A DNA stretch of 64,000 bases from Oxytropis ochrocephala (GCA_020916435.1 CM037091.1:113407874-113471873); one strand, 5' to 3'. Positions 44,101 through 56,605 are shown, counted from the first letter of the stretch. Program-made: numbers and translations. Notes: generated from the sequence alone by a model not told the origin.

Positions 44101-46720
44101 TAACCACCGAAGTGGTAGGGAGGTAAGGCATCGCACCTAAGAATTTAGAGTCAAGTGTTCTTTGGAAATGAAAAAATTTCCAGACGTTATAGCACTGGAC
44201 GTATTTATAGCGTCAAGCAAATAAGCAGAACACACGAACCTAAATTGGTGCACGAATATCTGCGCCCCCTTTCCCTCAAAGGTTAAAAAGGCACATGAGG
44301 ACAAACAATTTAATAAATTCCTTGAGGTGTTAAAACAATTGCACATTAATGTTCCTCTAGTTGAGGCATTACAACAAATGCCCAACTATGCCAAATTTAT
44401 GAAAGATGTTTTGACAAAGAAAAGAAGGTTGGGAGAATTTGAAAGCGTGGCAATGATCGGGAATGCAGCATGTTGATGCAAAATAAACTCCCAGAAAATT
44501 AAAGGACCACTGGTAGCTTCACAATACCTGTTCCATTGGAAATTTTTATTCAGTCGTGTTTTATGTGACTTAGGGGCAAGCATTAATTTAATGCCTAAGT
44601 CCATTTACACTCAATTGGGTATAGGAACCGCCGGGCCTATTTTACGTAAGCCTCCGGTTAGGCGATAGGTCACTTGCCTATATCTGAAGGAATCTTTGGA
44701 GGATGTTTTAATTAAGGTAGATAAATTTGTTTTTCTGTTGACTTTGTTATTCTAGATTTTGAAGGCGGATGCACGAGAGGTACCTATCATTTTAGGTAGA
44801 CCCTTAGCAGCTACTGAAGAAGACACTCATAGATGTTCAAAAAGGAGAATTGACAATGAGGGTTAATGATCAAGAAGTGAAGATCAATGTTCAATGCATT
44901 AAAACTTCCGGATGTCAATATCTTTGAAGAGTGTTCCTTTGTGGTTTCTCTTGACCAAGTGGTTCAAAACATTTTCAAAAATCTAACAACCACTTGGGAA
45001 AGGTGCTAAACAATACTTGAGGAACATGAATTTTTGAAAGAAGAAGAATTTCAAGAAGGCAAGCAAGCAATTTGTGAATGAGGTTTGGGCTAGGAGATAT
45101 GAGTCACTAGAGCAAGAAAATTCAAACCTCAAGAAGAGTGTTCCTTCTATTGTTCAACCACCGATCTAGAGTTGAAAGAATTACCCCAAAGACCAAGTAT
45201 GCATATCCGGGGGACAATGAGACTCTACACTGTCATTATTTCTGCTAGTTTGAACCAAAACCAAGAGGTGGAGCTCATTACAACTCAAGAGGCATAAAAG
45301 GCAATAGGTTGGCAAATGTCCGATATACATGGGATAAGTCCTACAATCTGCATGCACGTGGATTGTGTTAGAGGAAAATGCTAAACATAGCATTGAAGGT
45401 CAAAGAAGGCTTAATCCCATAATGAAGGAAGTAGTGAAGAAGGAAATCCTCAAGTGGTTAGATGCGCGGGGATTGTGTATCCTATTTCCGACGGCGGTGC
45501 ATGGGTTATTACAGTGCAATGTGTTCCCAAAAAGGGTGGTGTCCACCGTGATCACAAATGACAAAAATGAGTTGATTCCCACAAGAACAGTGGTGGTTGG
45601 AGAATTTGCATGGACTACGGGGAAATTGAACAAGGCCACAAAGAAAGACCATTTTCTCTTCCCTTTATTGACCAAATGTTGGACGGACTTCTTTGGTAAG
45701 GACTATTATCGCTTTCTTGATGGCTATTCGCTATAACCAAATAGCAATAGTCCACGAAGACCAAAGAAAAGACCACATTCACATGTCCTTATGGCACATT
45801 TGCTTTTAGGAGAATGCCCTTTGGGACTGTGTAATGCCCCGCAACTTTCCAAAGATGTATGATGTCCATATTCTCGACTTCATTGAAAAATCTATGGAGG
45901 TTTTTATGGATGACTTCTCTGTGTTTGGGGATAGCTTTGAAGTGTTTGGATAACTTGGAAGAGATACTAATAAGATGTGAAGAGACAAATCTTGTGCTCA
46001 ATTGGGAGAAATGTCACTTCATGGTGCAAGAAGGAATTGTACTAGGGCATAGGATCTCCAAGAAAGGTTTGGAGGTGGATAGGGCCAAGATTGAAGTCAT
46101 TGAAAAATTGCCACCCCCTCAAGTGTCAAAGGCATCGAAGTTTCCTTGGGCATCTTTGGTTTCTCACGGGAGATTCATTAAAGACTTCTCAAAGATCTCA
46201 AAACCTCTATGTCAACTCCTCCAAAGATGACACCACTTTCAACTTTGATGATGCATGCCTTGAAGCCTTCCGAGAAGTTAAAGAAAGCTCTAATTATCGC
46301 ACCTATCATTGTTGCCCCCGATTGGAGTAAACCATTCGAGCTCATGTGTGATGCAAGTGACTATCTTTGTGGGAGGCGTGCTTGGGCAAAGGTATGATAA
46401 AATCTTTCATTCCATTTACTATGCAAGCAAAACACTTATTGAGCTACGCAGTTAAATTACGATTCTTGAAAAAGAGCTATTATTGTGGTTTTGCCTTTGA
46501 TAAATTTAGATCATACTTGGTTGGCACAAAAGTAATTGTTTTTACTGAGACCATTAGCCATCAAGTATTTGATCTCTAAAAAGATGCAAAACCAAGGCTA
46601 ATAAGATGGGTTCTCTCCTCCAAGAATTTGACTTGGAAATTCATGATAAAAAGGGGTGGAGAACCAAGTTCTTGACCATTTGTCTAGACTTGAAGGAGAC
46701 AATGCAGTCTGAGTAAGAGG
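44100..46720 (+). pseudogene. Protease, reverse transcriptase and RNase H region of the gypsy element
   Basis: Pol segments appear in order across several frames: a protease-like stretch around 44570-44890; reverse transcriptase from about 45380, with a catalytic motif of the form FMDD at about 45904 and the block VLGHRISKKGLEVDRAKIE at 46039-46095; then an RNase H trace near 46480-46590. Many breaks. A palindrome pair at 44183-44214 lies before the protease and one at 46778-46827 before integrase. Confidence 0.75.
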
Positions 46721-46926
46721 AGAGATCAAAGAAATCTTCCCGGATGAGAAGTTGTTAGCGATGTGATAAAAAAATGTAACGCTATAGCGGTTGCGCTATA
46801 ACATCATCGACGCTATATAAGCGTCGAAGACACGCTCCATGGTTTCTTGACATAGTAAATAACTTAGTAAGCGAGAATTGTGCTGCAGATCTGAATTATC
46901 AACAAAGAAAAAGGTTTTTCCATGTA

Positions 46927-47870
46927 GTGAAAGATTATTATTGGGATGAACCTTTTCTCTACAAGAAATGCCAAGACCAAGTTATAAGAAGGTGCCTTGC
47001 AGAGGAAGAACAACCTCAAGTGTTAGAGCATTGTCATGCTTCACCATGTGGTGGACACTTTGGAGGAACTAGAACAATTTGCAAAAGTCTTTGCGCAATG
47101 TGGGTATTATCGCCCACATTATTCAAGGATGCTCAAGAATGGGTAAAGAAGCGTGCAAGGTGTCAAAGGATCGGGAACATTTCAAACAAGCATGAAATGC
47201 CCTTAACCAACATCTTAGAGATTGAACTCTTTGATGTATGGGGCATGGATTTTATGGGTCCCTTTCCTCCTTCTCATGGGAATTTGTATATCTTGGTGGT
47301 TGTGGATTATGTTTCCAAATGGGTTGAAGCCGTGGCTCTTCCCAACAATGATGCCAAGTCGATCGACAAGTTTCTGCGAGAGAAAAACATATTCACCGGA
47401 TATGGTACACCAAGAGCAATTATCGGTGATGAGGGTTCTCACTTTTGTAACAAGTTGATTGAGTCTCTATTAGGAAAATATGGAGTGAGGCACAAGATTG
47501 CCCACTGCATACCACCCACAAACAAATGGGCAATTTGAATTATCCAATAGAGAAATCAAAAGGATGCTTGAGAAAATGGTGGGACCTTCAAGAAAGGATC
47601 AGTCAATTCATCCGGATGATGCTTTATGGGCTTTGGGGATGACCTTCAAGACACCTGCGGGAATGTCTCCATACTGGACTTGTGTTTGGGAAAGCATGTC
47701 ACCTCCCTATTGAGTTGCAACACAAAGCTCATTGGGCCATAAAAAGCTCAACTTTGATTGTGATAGAGGCGGTAAGGCTAGGCTCTTTGCAATTAAATGA
47801 ACTTGATGAAATTAGGCATGTCGCCTATGAGAGTCGACCATTTACAAAGAAAAACAAAGATGTGGCATGA
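46927..47870 (+). pseudogene. Integrase region of the gypsy element
   Basis: The zinc-binding N-terminus (EHCHASPCGGHFGGTRT, later CQRIG) is followed by the catalytic core: the first Asp in DVWGMDFMGPFPPSHGN, the block LVVVDYVSKWVEA, the second Asp in YGTPRAIIGDEGSHF, and the Glu-bearing segment after a frame break near 47530. Integrase inserts the cDNA. No chromodomain seen, consistent with a non-chromovirus lineage. Confidence 0.85.
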
Positions 47871-49603
47871 CGGGAAGATCTGAGTAGAGTGATTGAAGGA
47901 GGCCAAGTGCTCCTTTTCAATTCTAGATTAAAATTGTTTCTGGCAAGTGAAATCAAGGTGGTCCGCCCTTTTAAATTAGTCAAGGTCTACCCCTTATGGT
48001 GCGAGTGGATTTGTTTGATCAAGCAACCAACACCACCTTCAAGGTGAATGGGCAAAGGTAAAACAATACCATGGTGACACGTGAATGAGGACAAGACCTC
48101 AATTGATCTTCAAGATCCCTAACATCAAATGAAGAAGTCGGTGATGACTCTTAAAACAAGCGCTCTTGGGAGGCACCCCAAGTTTTTAATTAATGATCTG
48201 TTGTTTTTATTTCATTTTGTTTAGCGAGAGATGAGGCGTAAAAAAGAAGGAAGCACACTGGTGGCGCGCTTATAGCGTGCCCGAGGCTATAGCGTCGAGG
48301 AAGGACGAAGGAAAAGAAAAGAAGAAGAAAAAAGGTGTAAAGCCTCCTCACCATCCGTGTTAGCTCAAGAACCAGTGCAGTGCGGTTAAGAAGTGAATTT
48401 AATTTTTCTTTGTATAAGTTTAATGTTTTGTGAACATGAATAAATTGTGAAGCGCTATAGCGTCTGCTTTTGCGCTTCACAAATGTTTTAAGACTTGAAT
48501 TATCTTGTGTTTGTGTGTTAAGTTGAGGCCTCTCCTAGTCTTTAAAGAGCGGTGAGGACACTTTGCTCACTTTTGTTGTGGGGAGGACCTAAAGTTAGTT
48601 GTTAATGTTTTTGTTAATGTTTTTCAAAATGTTACATTTCAAGTGCCTCATTTTTAGGTATAGTCATTGAATGTGTTCCCTTTGGGTGATTGAAATGATA
48701 TTGGTGTAAGTGAGTAGAGAGCGTGCTTTTAGAATAAATCTTTGCTTATTATTGCTCTCGCACGTAAATCTCTGCTTAAGAAGAAACTTAGCTAGCCAAG
48801 GACTATCCGAGGTTTAGGCTAGTCCGAGTTAACCAAGGTGAGATCGAGGCTTGAATAAACTTGAGGAGTTGTTGAAGCATAAGTTTGGGGTGTTGGGCTA
48901 TATAAAGGTTAGGTACAAAGGTCTTAGGGTGGTCGGTGACTTAAAAGTTTAATGTAAATATGTTGTAAAGTCTGTAGTTACCCAAAACAAAAGCTAGTCA
49001 TCCCTAAAGGCAAAGAAAGAGGCAAAGCCTCATGTTAAAAAAAAAAAAAAAAAAATATATATAATAATTAATTCTTTGAGAGCCAAGTAATGAGGGGCTA
49101 CTGACTAGTAAATATGTTATCTTTGTCCAAGCGCGCAAGCGCTATAAATCGCCACACGCTATAGCGTGAGTATTTAGAGTCAATAAGTTAGGACGCAATG
49201 ACCATAGACTTGAAGTGCCTAGTTAAACCCTTTGTCATGCCCGAAAATCCCCATTCTGTGTGAAAATGTTAATCTAGTCATTGTTTTGAAAGAGTTCTTG
49301 ATTTTACCAAAAGAAGACCATTCTTTCCAAGGCTAAAGAGAAATCCAAATCTAGCTAGGAATTGAGATGAGTCAAGAGATCACACACACACTATTGAGCG
49401 ATAATAAGCTTAGAAGTTGAATAAATGCTTTGGTGTGTTGGTGTGAGTGTGAATCTGACTCATTAGCCCATTGAGAAAATGTTTGAGTGAGTATGCTTAG
49501 AAATGAAGTGTTGATCGAGCATGTGTGTTTGTAAATAGTGTCGTTTGTTTGTCTTTGCAAGTGTCATTACTTGAGGACAAGCAATGGTTTAAGTTCAGGG
49601 GTG
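47871..49603 (+). other. 3' non-coding region of the gypsy element
   Basis: No recognised gene; an envelope-like frame, present in some Athila elements, was not seen. Contains a poly(A) tract at about 49037-49055 and palindrome loci at 48265-48297, 48451-48463 and 49139-49170. The polypurine tract (TTCAGGGGTG) abuts the 3' LTR. Confidence 0.55.
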
Positions 49604-51046
49604 TGATAACTCATATTTATATGAGTTATTTATACCTCTAATCATTAAATTAAGTAAGTTCTCAAGTAATATTAGTATAGTATTGAGTGTATTTATGTGA
49701 ATATTAGGAAAGGAAGGGCTAAACATCGCTTTGTTATGAATTTGGCACAATTGGTGCCCCTTGTGAATGTTTTGATGAATTTTGTGAAGTAGTGCGGTGT
49801 TTAGCGCTATAGCGCCTAACGCTATAGCGTCCGAAAGTGCATCGGTGAGCATCTTTAGGGAAAGTGCAATTTTGGCGCCAAGCTCATTAATCCAAGCTCC
49901 ATATCTTATGATCACTGTGCGTGCTGACATGTGTGGATTTTATTGGATATGTGTGGACACTTGGCAATGCATGAGAAAAGAATAGTGGAGTTGGTGAAAA
50001 AGCAACTATCACCTTTCTTGACTTTTGAGGAGATTGTACCACATGCTAGCAAGGCTAGAAGATTTATGCTGATTTTTCCTTCCCCTTCCCACGGATAGTA
50101 GTTGTGAGTTTTAGTGAGTTTTAGAGAGAGTATTGGTAGAGAGAGAAAGTGTGACATCTTCTTCCCTCCATTGATACCCCTTAGAGCTTTTGTTATTTTA
50201 CTTTTCTTTTGTATTTTTCTGTCTTTGTACTCATGGTGTAAGGCTGATGATGAGCCATCTTCACGTGGATGATTAGGAGACTTCAAGAGTGTATTTTTTG
50301 CACTTGTAATTTCCTCTTTACTTACGTGTAATGCAAGTATTCTCATTTGTGTTATTTTGATGGGGCTCACATGAGCTAAACTCTTTGAGTTGGGTTGCTA
50401 TAGCTTGTAATGAACCATTAATGCTTCGTATATAATTTCTCACGTTTTGTGTTTTAATCCTTGTGTGATAACTCTTCCAAACTTGTTTTGTATTTGGCCA
50501 CGTAAAACTAGTACCTCTGTGGATTCAGACATGAACCATAGAGAGAACTCAAGGATTAATATAAATGATAAGGTTGGTTGAAGACATTTAATCAATTTTT
50601 GCTTCCTCTAGACATAGAAGTTGCAATAGTTTATAAAGCATAAGTGTGGGATCTTGATTATACTGAGGGTGAACCTATTTAGAACCTAGACATAGGCATC
50701 TTGTAGTGAAACCTTGGCGCTAGTGAGTGAAAGGCACAAAATATTTGCTAACAATAGCTTAACGCTATAGCGTGAGACGTTATAGCGTCTTGTTTCAAGG
50801 AATTTACATAGTGAAAGCAATCCAACTTATTTCTCTTATATTTTAACTCACCGTTACTTGTTACTTTTATAACCTTTGTTAAACTGAACTTTGTTACTCA
50901 ACATATTTGCTACTTGTTCCTCTAAAGTGTAATTCTTTTTTTTTAAACTCTAAAATTAATACCAATCCCTGTGGAGACGAATCTTACTTATTATTATATT
51001 ACTTGTTACGATTGTGTACACTTGCACAACACCTTTTCGCATAACA
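49604..51046 (+). repeat. 3' LTR of the gypsy element
   Basis: 1443 bp, direct repeat of 40953-42391, TG...CA. Palindrome loci at 49803-49831 and 50761-50790. Most differences from the 5' LTR lie at or beside CAG/CTG. Confidence 0.92.
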
Positions 51047-51051
51047 ACAGT
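51047..51051. repeat. Right target-site duplication of the gypsy element
   Basis: ACAGT, as at 40948-40952. Confidence 0.85.
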
Positions 51052-52164
51052 GTACGGGAGATTAATACAACCTATGTGGACAGGCCGAGAGGAAGACACA
51101 TAACAATTAGGGCCTTGAGGAACCTATTTAAATGTATTAGATATTAGATTAGATACTAGATTAGATGTTAGTTATTAGATTAGATTAGATTATTAGAGAT
51201 TGGACATAGATTTTAATTTTCTGATTTATTGTTTCAGATATGATGATAAACATTGGTGGTTTGGGTTAAAATGATTTTATGCAATAATTGTGAAATTTTA
51301 TTGATTTTTTGATAATGTTGTAACTGCAGATCCGATTTCTGAGGGAATTTCGTGAAGGCTTAAGTGGGAAATTAAGAAGATTAATTTGGAGTTTTGACTC
51401 TCTTTGAAATGTGGGTGACAGATCCAATTTTGGTGGAAGGAAATATCAATTTGATGTGCGAATTTGATGGAATTGGTTGGGAGTTTCTGATTTGTTTTGA
51501 TCAGAATTAAAACTATTGAATGACTTGTTTTAACTCATAATTATTGGGAGTTTATGATTTAGTTAATATGTTGTAAGGAGATGCAAAATGTAAGGCAAGT
51601 AGCGTTGTGGATAAAGGGATTTTGAATGGCATTTAACATGCGGCAGTTACAAAATCAATTAATAGGTCTCGTGAATTATTTGGTCAAATTGATTAAATGA
51701 TTTGGTCAATAAAATTTGAAATTGACCCATTGATTACAGGTGGAATTGAGGAATGACACATCAACCTAGTTAGTCGGTTTGCTGATGTGGACGACCTCTT
51801 TATTCGACAACTCAGAAAATATGCTATTTGGGTCATTCCCATTTGTATATTTTATAGATAGATAACTAATAAATAAATAAATATTAATGTACCAAACCAA
51901 AACAAAACAAAAAAAAAGATCACATAAATTATTGACCCATTTAGCAACAGCGGTTTATTTTATCCTCTTCAAGACTAAGTTTTGTTCTTGCAATATAATT
52001 CTTAATTTTCGGAGTAAGATAGACTTTTTTAAAAACCAATGCCTCCCATGTATGCAAGAGACTAATCCCTCTACTAAGGTTTATTTAAATGGTTGAATTT
52101 TCTCATCAGATATTTCTCGATACGCATTGGTCGAGGATCAATAGTTCCACCATCACAACCACAC
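51052..52164. other. Intergenic with ATTAGAT-type simple repeat
   Basis: A degenerate repeat of TTAGAT units occupies about 51137-51205. The remainder is unassigned AT-rich DNA. Confidence 0.5.
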
Positions 52165-52993
52165 CACCACCATCGTCCCACCAGCAATTCCATCCTCATC
52201 CGCTTCCTCCAAAGCATAAATATAATCTGTCACGCTAAGCCTACTATGTTTCTTCCCTTTACTCTGCTTAATTTTGAGAACCTCTTCTCTCTACCTCGTC
52301 GATGAAGCTTGACCAATAGCCAACTACCACAAATTTTGACTCGCCACTCAGATCTCCACCAACCATTCACCAAACTCCTTGTTCACTATCCTCTCTATGT
52401 ACGACCGAATCACTAGAACATGACCGAATCACTGGAACATTCTTCTCAAGCATCCTTTTCAGAGTCGACAATGCCATTTTATCCAAGTAATCCCTCTCGA
52501 TCGTGTCTAAAGACTTGAGCGCCATGAAGAAGTTGTCACCGGAGAGGTGAAGGTTTGTGCGGGAGAAAACTTCTATCAACTGAACGCACGTGCGGACCAA
52601 TTAGATGGCGGGGTTGAAATTCTTGAAGACATTTTTAGTTTCTACGAAGGAGTCGAGGGAAGAGGGGAGAGGGCGAGCGACGGGTTGGAGCTTGGAATTG
52701 GAATCGGATAGTGAATACTCGAGGGATTCAACGTCGAAGAGGAGGGATCATGGGTCATCAACTACAAGGATGAAGTCTTGGTAGTGAGCTTTACAGACTT
52801 CTTCAATCTCGGACTCTTTTAAGTGAGCAAAGTGACAGAGGTGGTGTTGGCGGCTCTCAAACTTCTTCGAATGAAGGGGCCTAAGTCCTCGTTGCGGCAT
52901 ATGGCGGAGGAGATGAGGAGATGGTCTAGTTTGTCTCCGGAGTCATTGTCGCTCATCGGTATAACTTTCCGGCACGAGGTTTTGAGGGTAGCT
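52165..52993 (-). pseudogene. Decayed duplicate of the SEC15 5' third
   Basis: Corresponds to 36178-37031 of the intact gene, from about codon 1 to codon 285. Recognisable: CVQLIEVFSRTNLHLSGDNF, then MALKSLDTIERDYLDKMA, LKRMLEKNVPVIRS, and near the 5' end SGDKLDHLLISSAICRNEDL. It has substitutions, an internal duplication near 52400-52440 (ACCGAATCACT twice) and frame breaks, and lacks the last two thirds. The parent is intronless, so retro- and DNA-level duplication cannot be distinguished. Confidence 0.85.
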
Positions 52994-53199
52994 AAAGTAT
53001 GTGCCGCTTGTGTTTCATATTTTTTCCCTTGATATAATGAGTTTAAATTTGTGTTAACGATATGTTGACATAATTTACCATTCAACTACTTAGAAATCTA
53101 CATCTATTATCCGCATTTTCACGAGAGAATTGTAGAGATAATGCATTTAAGTTTTTATGTTTTGTTGAAATTTGGTGTTGTTGTGAATTAAAGACGGCT

Positions 53200-53620
53200 C
53201 ACTACAACATTTTGACCCTACGGCAACGGTCAAAAACCGTCTCCTAAAGCAAAAAAACCGTTGTCAAAGCCTACGGCAACGGTTTTGAAACCGTTGTACC
53301 TGCGGGCGTTGCCTAAACTAAAGGCAACGGTTTTCTGCACCTAAGACAACGTAAATGAAAAACCGTTGCCATTGACAGATGGAAGGCAACGGTTTTTGTT
53401 TCCACTCTATGGAAACGGTTGCAAACCGTTGTCCCTTTTGGCAACATTTAAAAACCGTTGCCACCTATGGCAACATGTTAAAACCGTTGTCAGATATGAC
53501 AACAGTGGATAACCGTTGCCGTATACACTGAAACAAAAACCGTTGCCACTAATGGCAACACTCTTAAACCCTTCCTATAAGACGAAAAACCGTTCCCTTA
53601 ATTTTAATAATCTATGTCAA
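53200..53620. mobile_element. CACTA (En/Spm-type) transposon end with dense subterminal repeats
   Basis: Begins CACTACAACATTTTGACC and is followed by more than twelve copies of AAACCGTTG(T/C)C or its inverse GGCAACGGTTT within about 400 bp. CACTA elements end in CACTA and carry such subterminal transposase-binding repeats. The opposite end was not found in the window, so this is a truncated element. Confidence 0.75.
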
Positions 53621-54120
53621 CAACAACGCTATAAAGCTCGCTTTATTATTACGAGATAACCACAAATAACTACCCTATTCGCATCTCATACTTAATCGAA
53701 ACGATTTGTTACTAAAATGAAACAATTTAAAAGACATAATGATCCTTATATTGCTACTTCAAGGACACAACAAAAGTAACAATTCATGTATCTTAAATGA
53801 AAATTGGTTACTACAAAAAAGCACAACAAAAGTAACAAGTCATCGTCCAAAAACACACGGCAAAAGTACAAAAGAAATAAAACTTCAGTCTTCAACATAT
53901 GTCTTCAAGGGGTATCCAATTTTGTGGAAGGGAAAGAATACACATAAACATGCCACCGCGCGCGCACATTCCTGTCCCCATTCGTCTGACCACCCGACTC
54001 GACTCGGCTAGGGCGGGCACAAACTTGGGTTTAGTGGGGTATATTTTTTCGAAAATAATTTTTTATTTAATTTTTTTTGGGTTGCTTACTCACCAAGTCT
54101 CCAACGATCATGTTGAGTCA
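53621..54120. other. Unassigned, possibly internal CACTA sequence
   Basis: AT-rich stretch without recognised gene; contains (CG/CA)-rich ACCGCGCGCGCAC near 53955. Confidence 0.4.
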
Positions 54121-54128
54121 TTGCTAAG

Positions 54129-54757
54129 TAGGGGTGGGAATAAGCCAGGGCGGCCTACAGAAGGTCTACAGCCCAGCCTACATCAGGTCCAGACCATGCT
54201 AGGCTTTTTTTAAATAGATAAGGCCAATACTTTTTTAAAAACCTATTGAAAAAGCCTTTAAGGCCTACCAGACTAGTCTATTTAAATAAATATTATTAAC
54301 AACTTTTAATAGTACTATTATTATATTAAATTTCTACTTTGTGTTAAATTACAAACTTGCTTACAATTTATGTTTATTCAAAATGATGACTTATATCAAA
54401 TTTTAACATATTTAAAGGTATTATTATAGAATAAAATATAAATAAAATTTCCTATAAAGATAATTCTCTAAACGATTTTGTTAGATCTTGAATTAAATCT
54501 CAATCTCATTGATCAATTAGCTTGTTCGTCTGTTTACAAAGTTCACACTACTTAGAGGTTGTAGACTTTCGTAGTTTTTTGGTGAAATAGGCTTTTAAAC
54601 ATGCTTGCAGACCTGATCATGCTTTCCAAAAGGTTGGGTCAGGCGTCAAAAGTCGGCCTATCACAGGCCACAGATCAGGCTTAGACCCAATATTTTCAAC
54701 GCAGGTCAGACCCAGACCACATAAAGCCTAGTTTGGCCCAGCCTATTCCCACCCCTA
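54129..54757. mobile_element. hAT-type MITE with 8-bp target duplication
   Basis: Ends TAGGGGTGGGAATAAGCC and GGCCCAGCCTATTCCCACCCCTA are inverted; flanks TTGCTAAG (54121-54128) and TTGCCGAG (54758-54765) differ at one base. 629 bp, non-coding. The sequence around the insertion is itself a repeat (GAGTCATTG several times). Confidence 0.8.
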
Positions 54758-54765
54758 TTGCCGAG

Positions 54766-55310
54766 TCATTGTTGAGTTGTTGTTAAGTCATTGCTGAGTT
54801 GTTGCGCATTAATTGCTCAATGACTAGTTACTCAACACGCCTATAAAAGGAGACATCTTCCCACTTTCTTACTCACATTGAAACTTGGAGCATTTCCAAG
54901 TCTCTTTTCTCTAAACACTTTTCTTCTCTCGAAACTTGAGGCATTTCCAAGTTTATTCTCTTAAGAGTAGTTTACAACCATATTGAGTGGTTTTCGAACC
55001 ATATTGAAGGTGTATTAGCTCGAGCGAAATTTCAACGTACAATGAATTTTCGTATCAGTTCCGACTGGACTGTTTTATTCTGGGAACGTCGTGGTTGATA
55101 GTCTCCTTGCATAACTTTGACCAATGTCACAAAACGTCTTAAAGAGAGCGACCTAGTTTGCGACTAATCTCAGTAACTTTTCCGGTGGACTGATTTTTTT
55201 AAATATTTTTTTGAAACTCAAAAACAACAATTTTAATATGTTTCTAAATTTAGCCACGAATACCGAAGATATTAATTGCTTTGGCTCAGCTGTTAGAACT
55301 TCAACAAATC
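54766..55310 (+). mobile_element. LTR-like fragment with TATA box
   Basis: TATAAAA at 54842-54848, then a leader-like stretch with two copies of GGCATTTCCAAGT/GAGCATTTCCAAGT. Resembles a copia-type LTR but no PBS or coding region is visible. Confidence 0.35.
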
Positions 55311-56600
55311 ATTAAATTTTCAAGAATGCCAATTCAAACGATGGCAAAATTTGAATCCCACGGTAAACTTGATCCCATTTGATGTGGGATGGAGGAAGCA
55401 AAACCTGCCCCCTTGAAATAGGGGTAGGGGTAGAGACGGAGGAGGCGAAACATGCCCCTGTTTCACCCTATTGCCATGCTTACTATTCCTAATACTAATA
55501 CTTGCTCTATACATGTGTGAATTTTATGTAGAACCTTGATAAATTAGTGAAACCCATTTTAAAAATAGCGGAATACACATAAATTTAACTAAATTATAAA
55601 GTGATGTTGAAAAAGGAATATTTTTTGACAAAATTTAAAAAAGAATATTAAAGATTGTGATGGTAATTAGAGCAAGGTGATGTTTTAAAGGGGTAAAGAA
55701 CCAAATTGGTCCCTGACAATTTCTTCGCGAGAGAATTTGGTCATTGACAATTTTTTTAAGACACATTAGTCCCTGACAATTTCAAAACGGGACACGTTAG
55801 TCCCTTCGTCTCTTCAACTGTTGACAGCTCATCTAACATCTCCTACGTGGCACGTTAAATGCCACCATGTCACGTTATACACCACGTCCGACATTAATTT
55901 GGGCCAATAGGTCACTGTCATGACATATTTGATTTTTTAAAAAAAAAATGGACAAATCAGTCCCTCATCGTTTTAAGACAAATTGGTCCTTAGGTAGCTA
56001 TTTGAGTGGTTTATGGTTTTCAATACCATAAAACCATTTCAGAGAACACACACACATACTCTCACACAGAGAGAGAGAGCGCAAAAAGAGGGAGAGAGAC
56101 AAGTATCAACGAAGCACAAAAAGACAGAGAGAGAGAGAGAGCTGAAAGAACATAAACGATGATGACGACGACCAAGAGACGACATAGGGGTGCTGTAGAG
56201 ACGCCGTGGGTTTCAACTGTTCATTTGTGTAAGCCATAATGAAACTACCAAAGTGCATTTTTTTCTAACCATGACTCAATTTTATTCGAAAAAAATGTTT
56301 TAATCGCACTTTTGGCCCCTCTATAATAAACCATACACAAATTTCGTCTTCCAAGTTATTTTCCTATGATTTTGGTCTTCCTATTATTCAAATTCCAATT
56401 CCTAAAATGCCCTCTGCTATCAAACTTAAGACCGAGGTAGTATTCACTTTTTTTTTGATCCAAAAGGTAGTATTCACTTAAATGATGTGGCTTGCAATGT
56501 TTGGCAATCACATGGTTTTTTTCAATTAAAATCATGGAAAAAAACTTGAGAACCAAAAGTGTAATTAAGAAAAAAAAACTCAATTTTGAGACATATTATT
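55311..56600. other. Repeat debris and GA-rich tract upstream of eL18
   Basis: At about 55700-56000 lie phrases such as TTGGTCCCTGACAATTTC and AGTCCCTGACAATTTC typical of a legume transposon end. (GA)n-rich sequence at about 56060-56140. No gene recognised. Confidence 0.45.
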
Positions 56601-56605
56601 CTCAA

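Larger units (their letters stand above)
40953..51046 (+). mobile_element. Complete Ty3/gypsy LTR retrotransposon, Athila-like (10.1 kb)
   Basis: Two LTRs of about 1.44 kb in direct orientation, a 5-bp target duplication, and gag, reverse transcriptase, RNase H and integrase traces in gypsy order on the plus strand. Integrase and gag resemble the Athila lineage. Reading frames are broken many times, so the copy cannot make full proteins as given, although some breaks may be sequence error. The two LTRs are very similar, suggesting a fairly recent insertion. About 1.7 kb after integrase holds no recognised gene. A paired palindrome with core GCTATAGC recurs through the element. Confidence 0.92.

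Noticed and set aside
47871..49603. Envelope-like gene after integrase
   Set aside because: Only short frames with stop codons; no hydrophobic or coiled-coil layout to support it.
53200..53620. CRISPR-like array of short repeats
   Set aside because: Repeats occur in both orientations with irregular spacing in a plant genome and follow a CACTA terminus.
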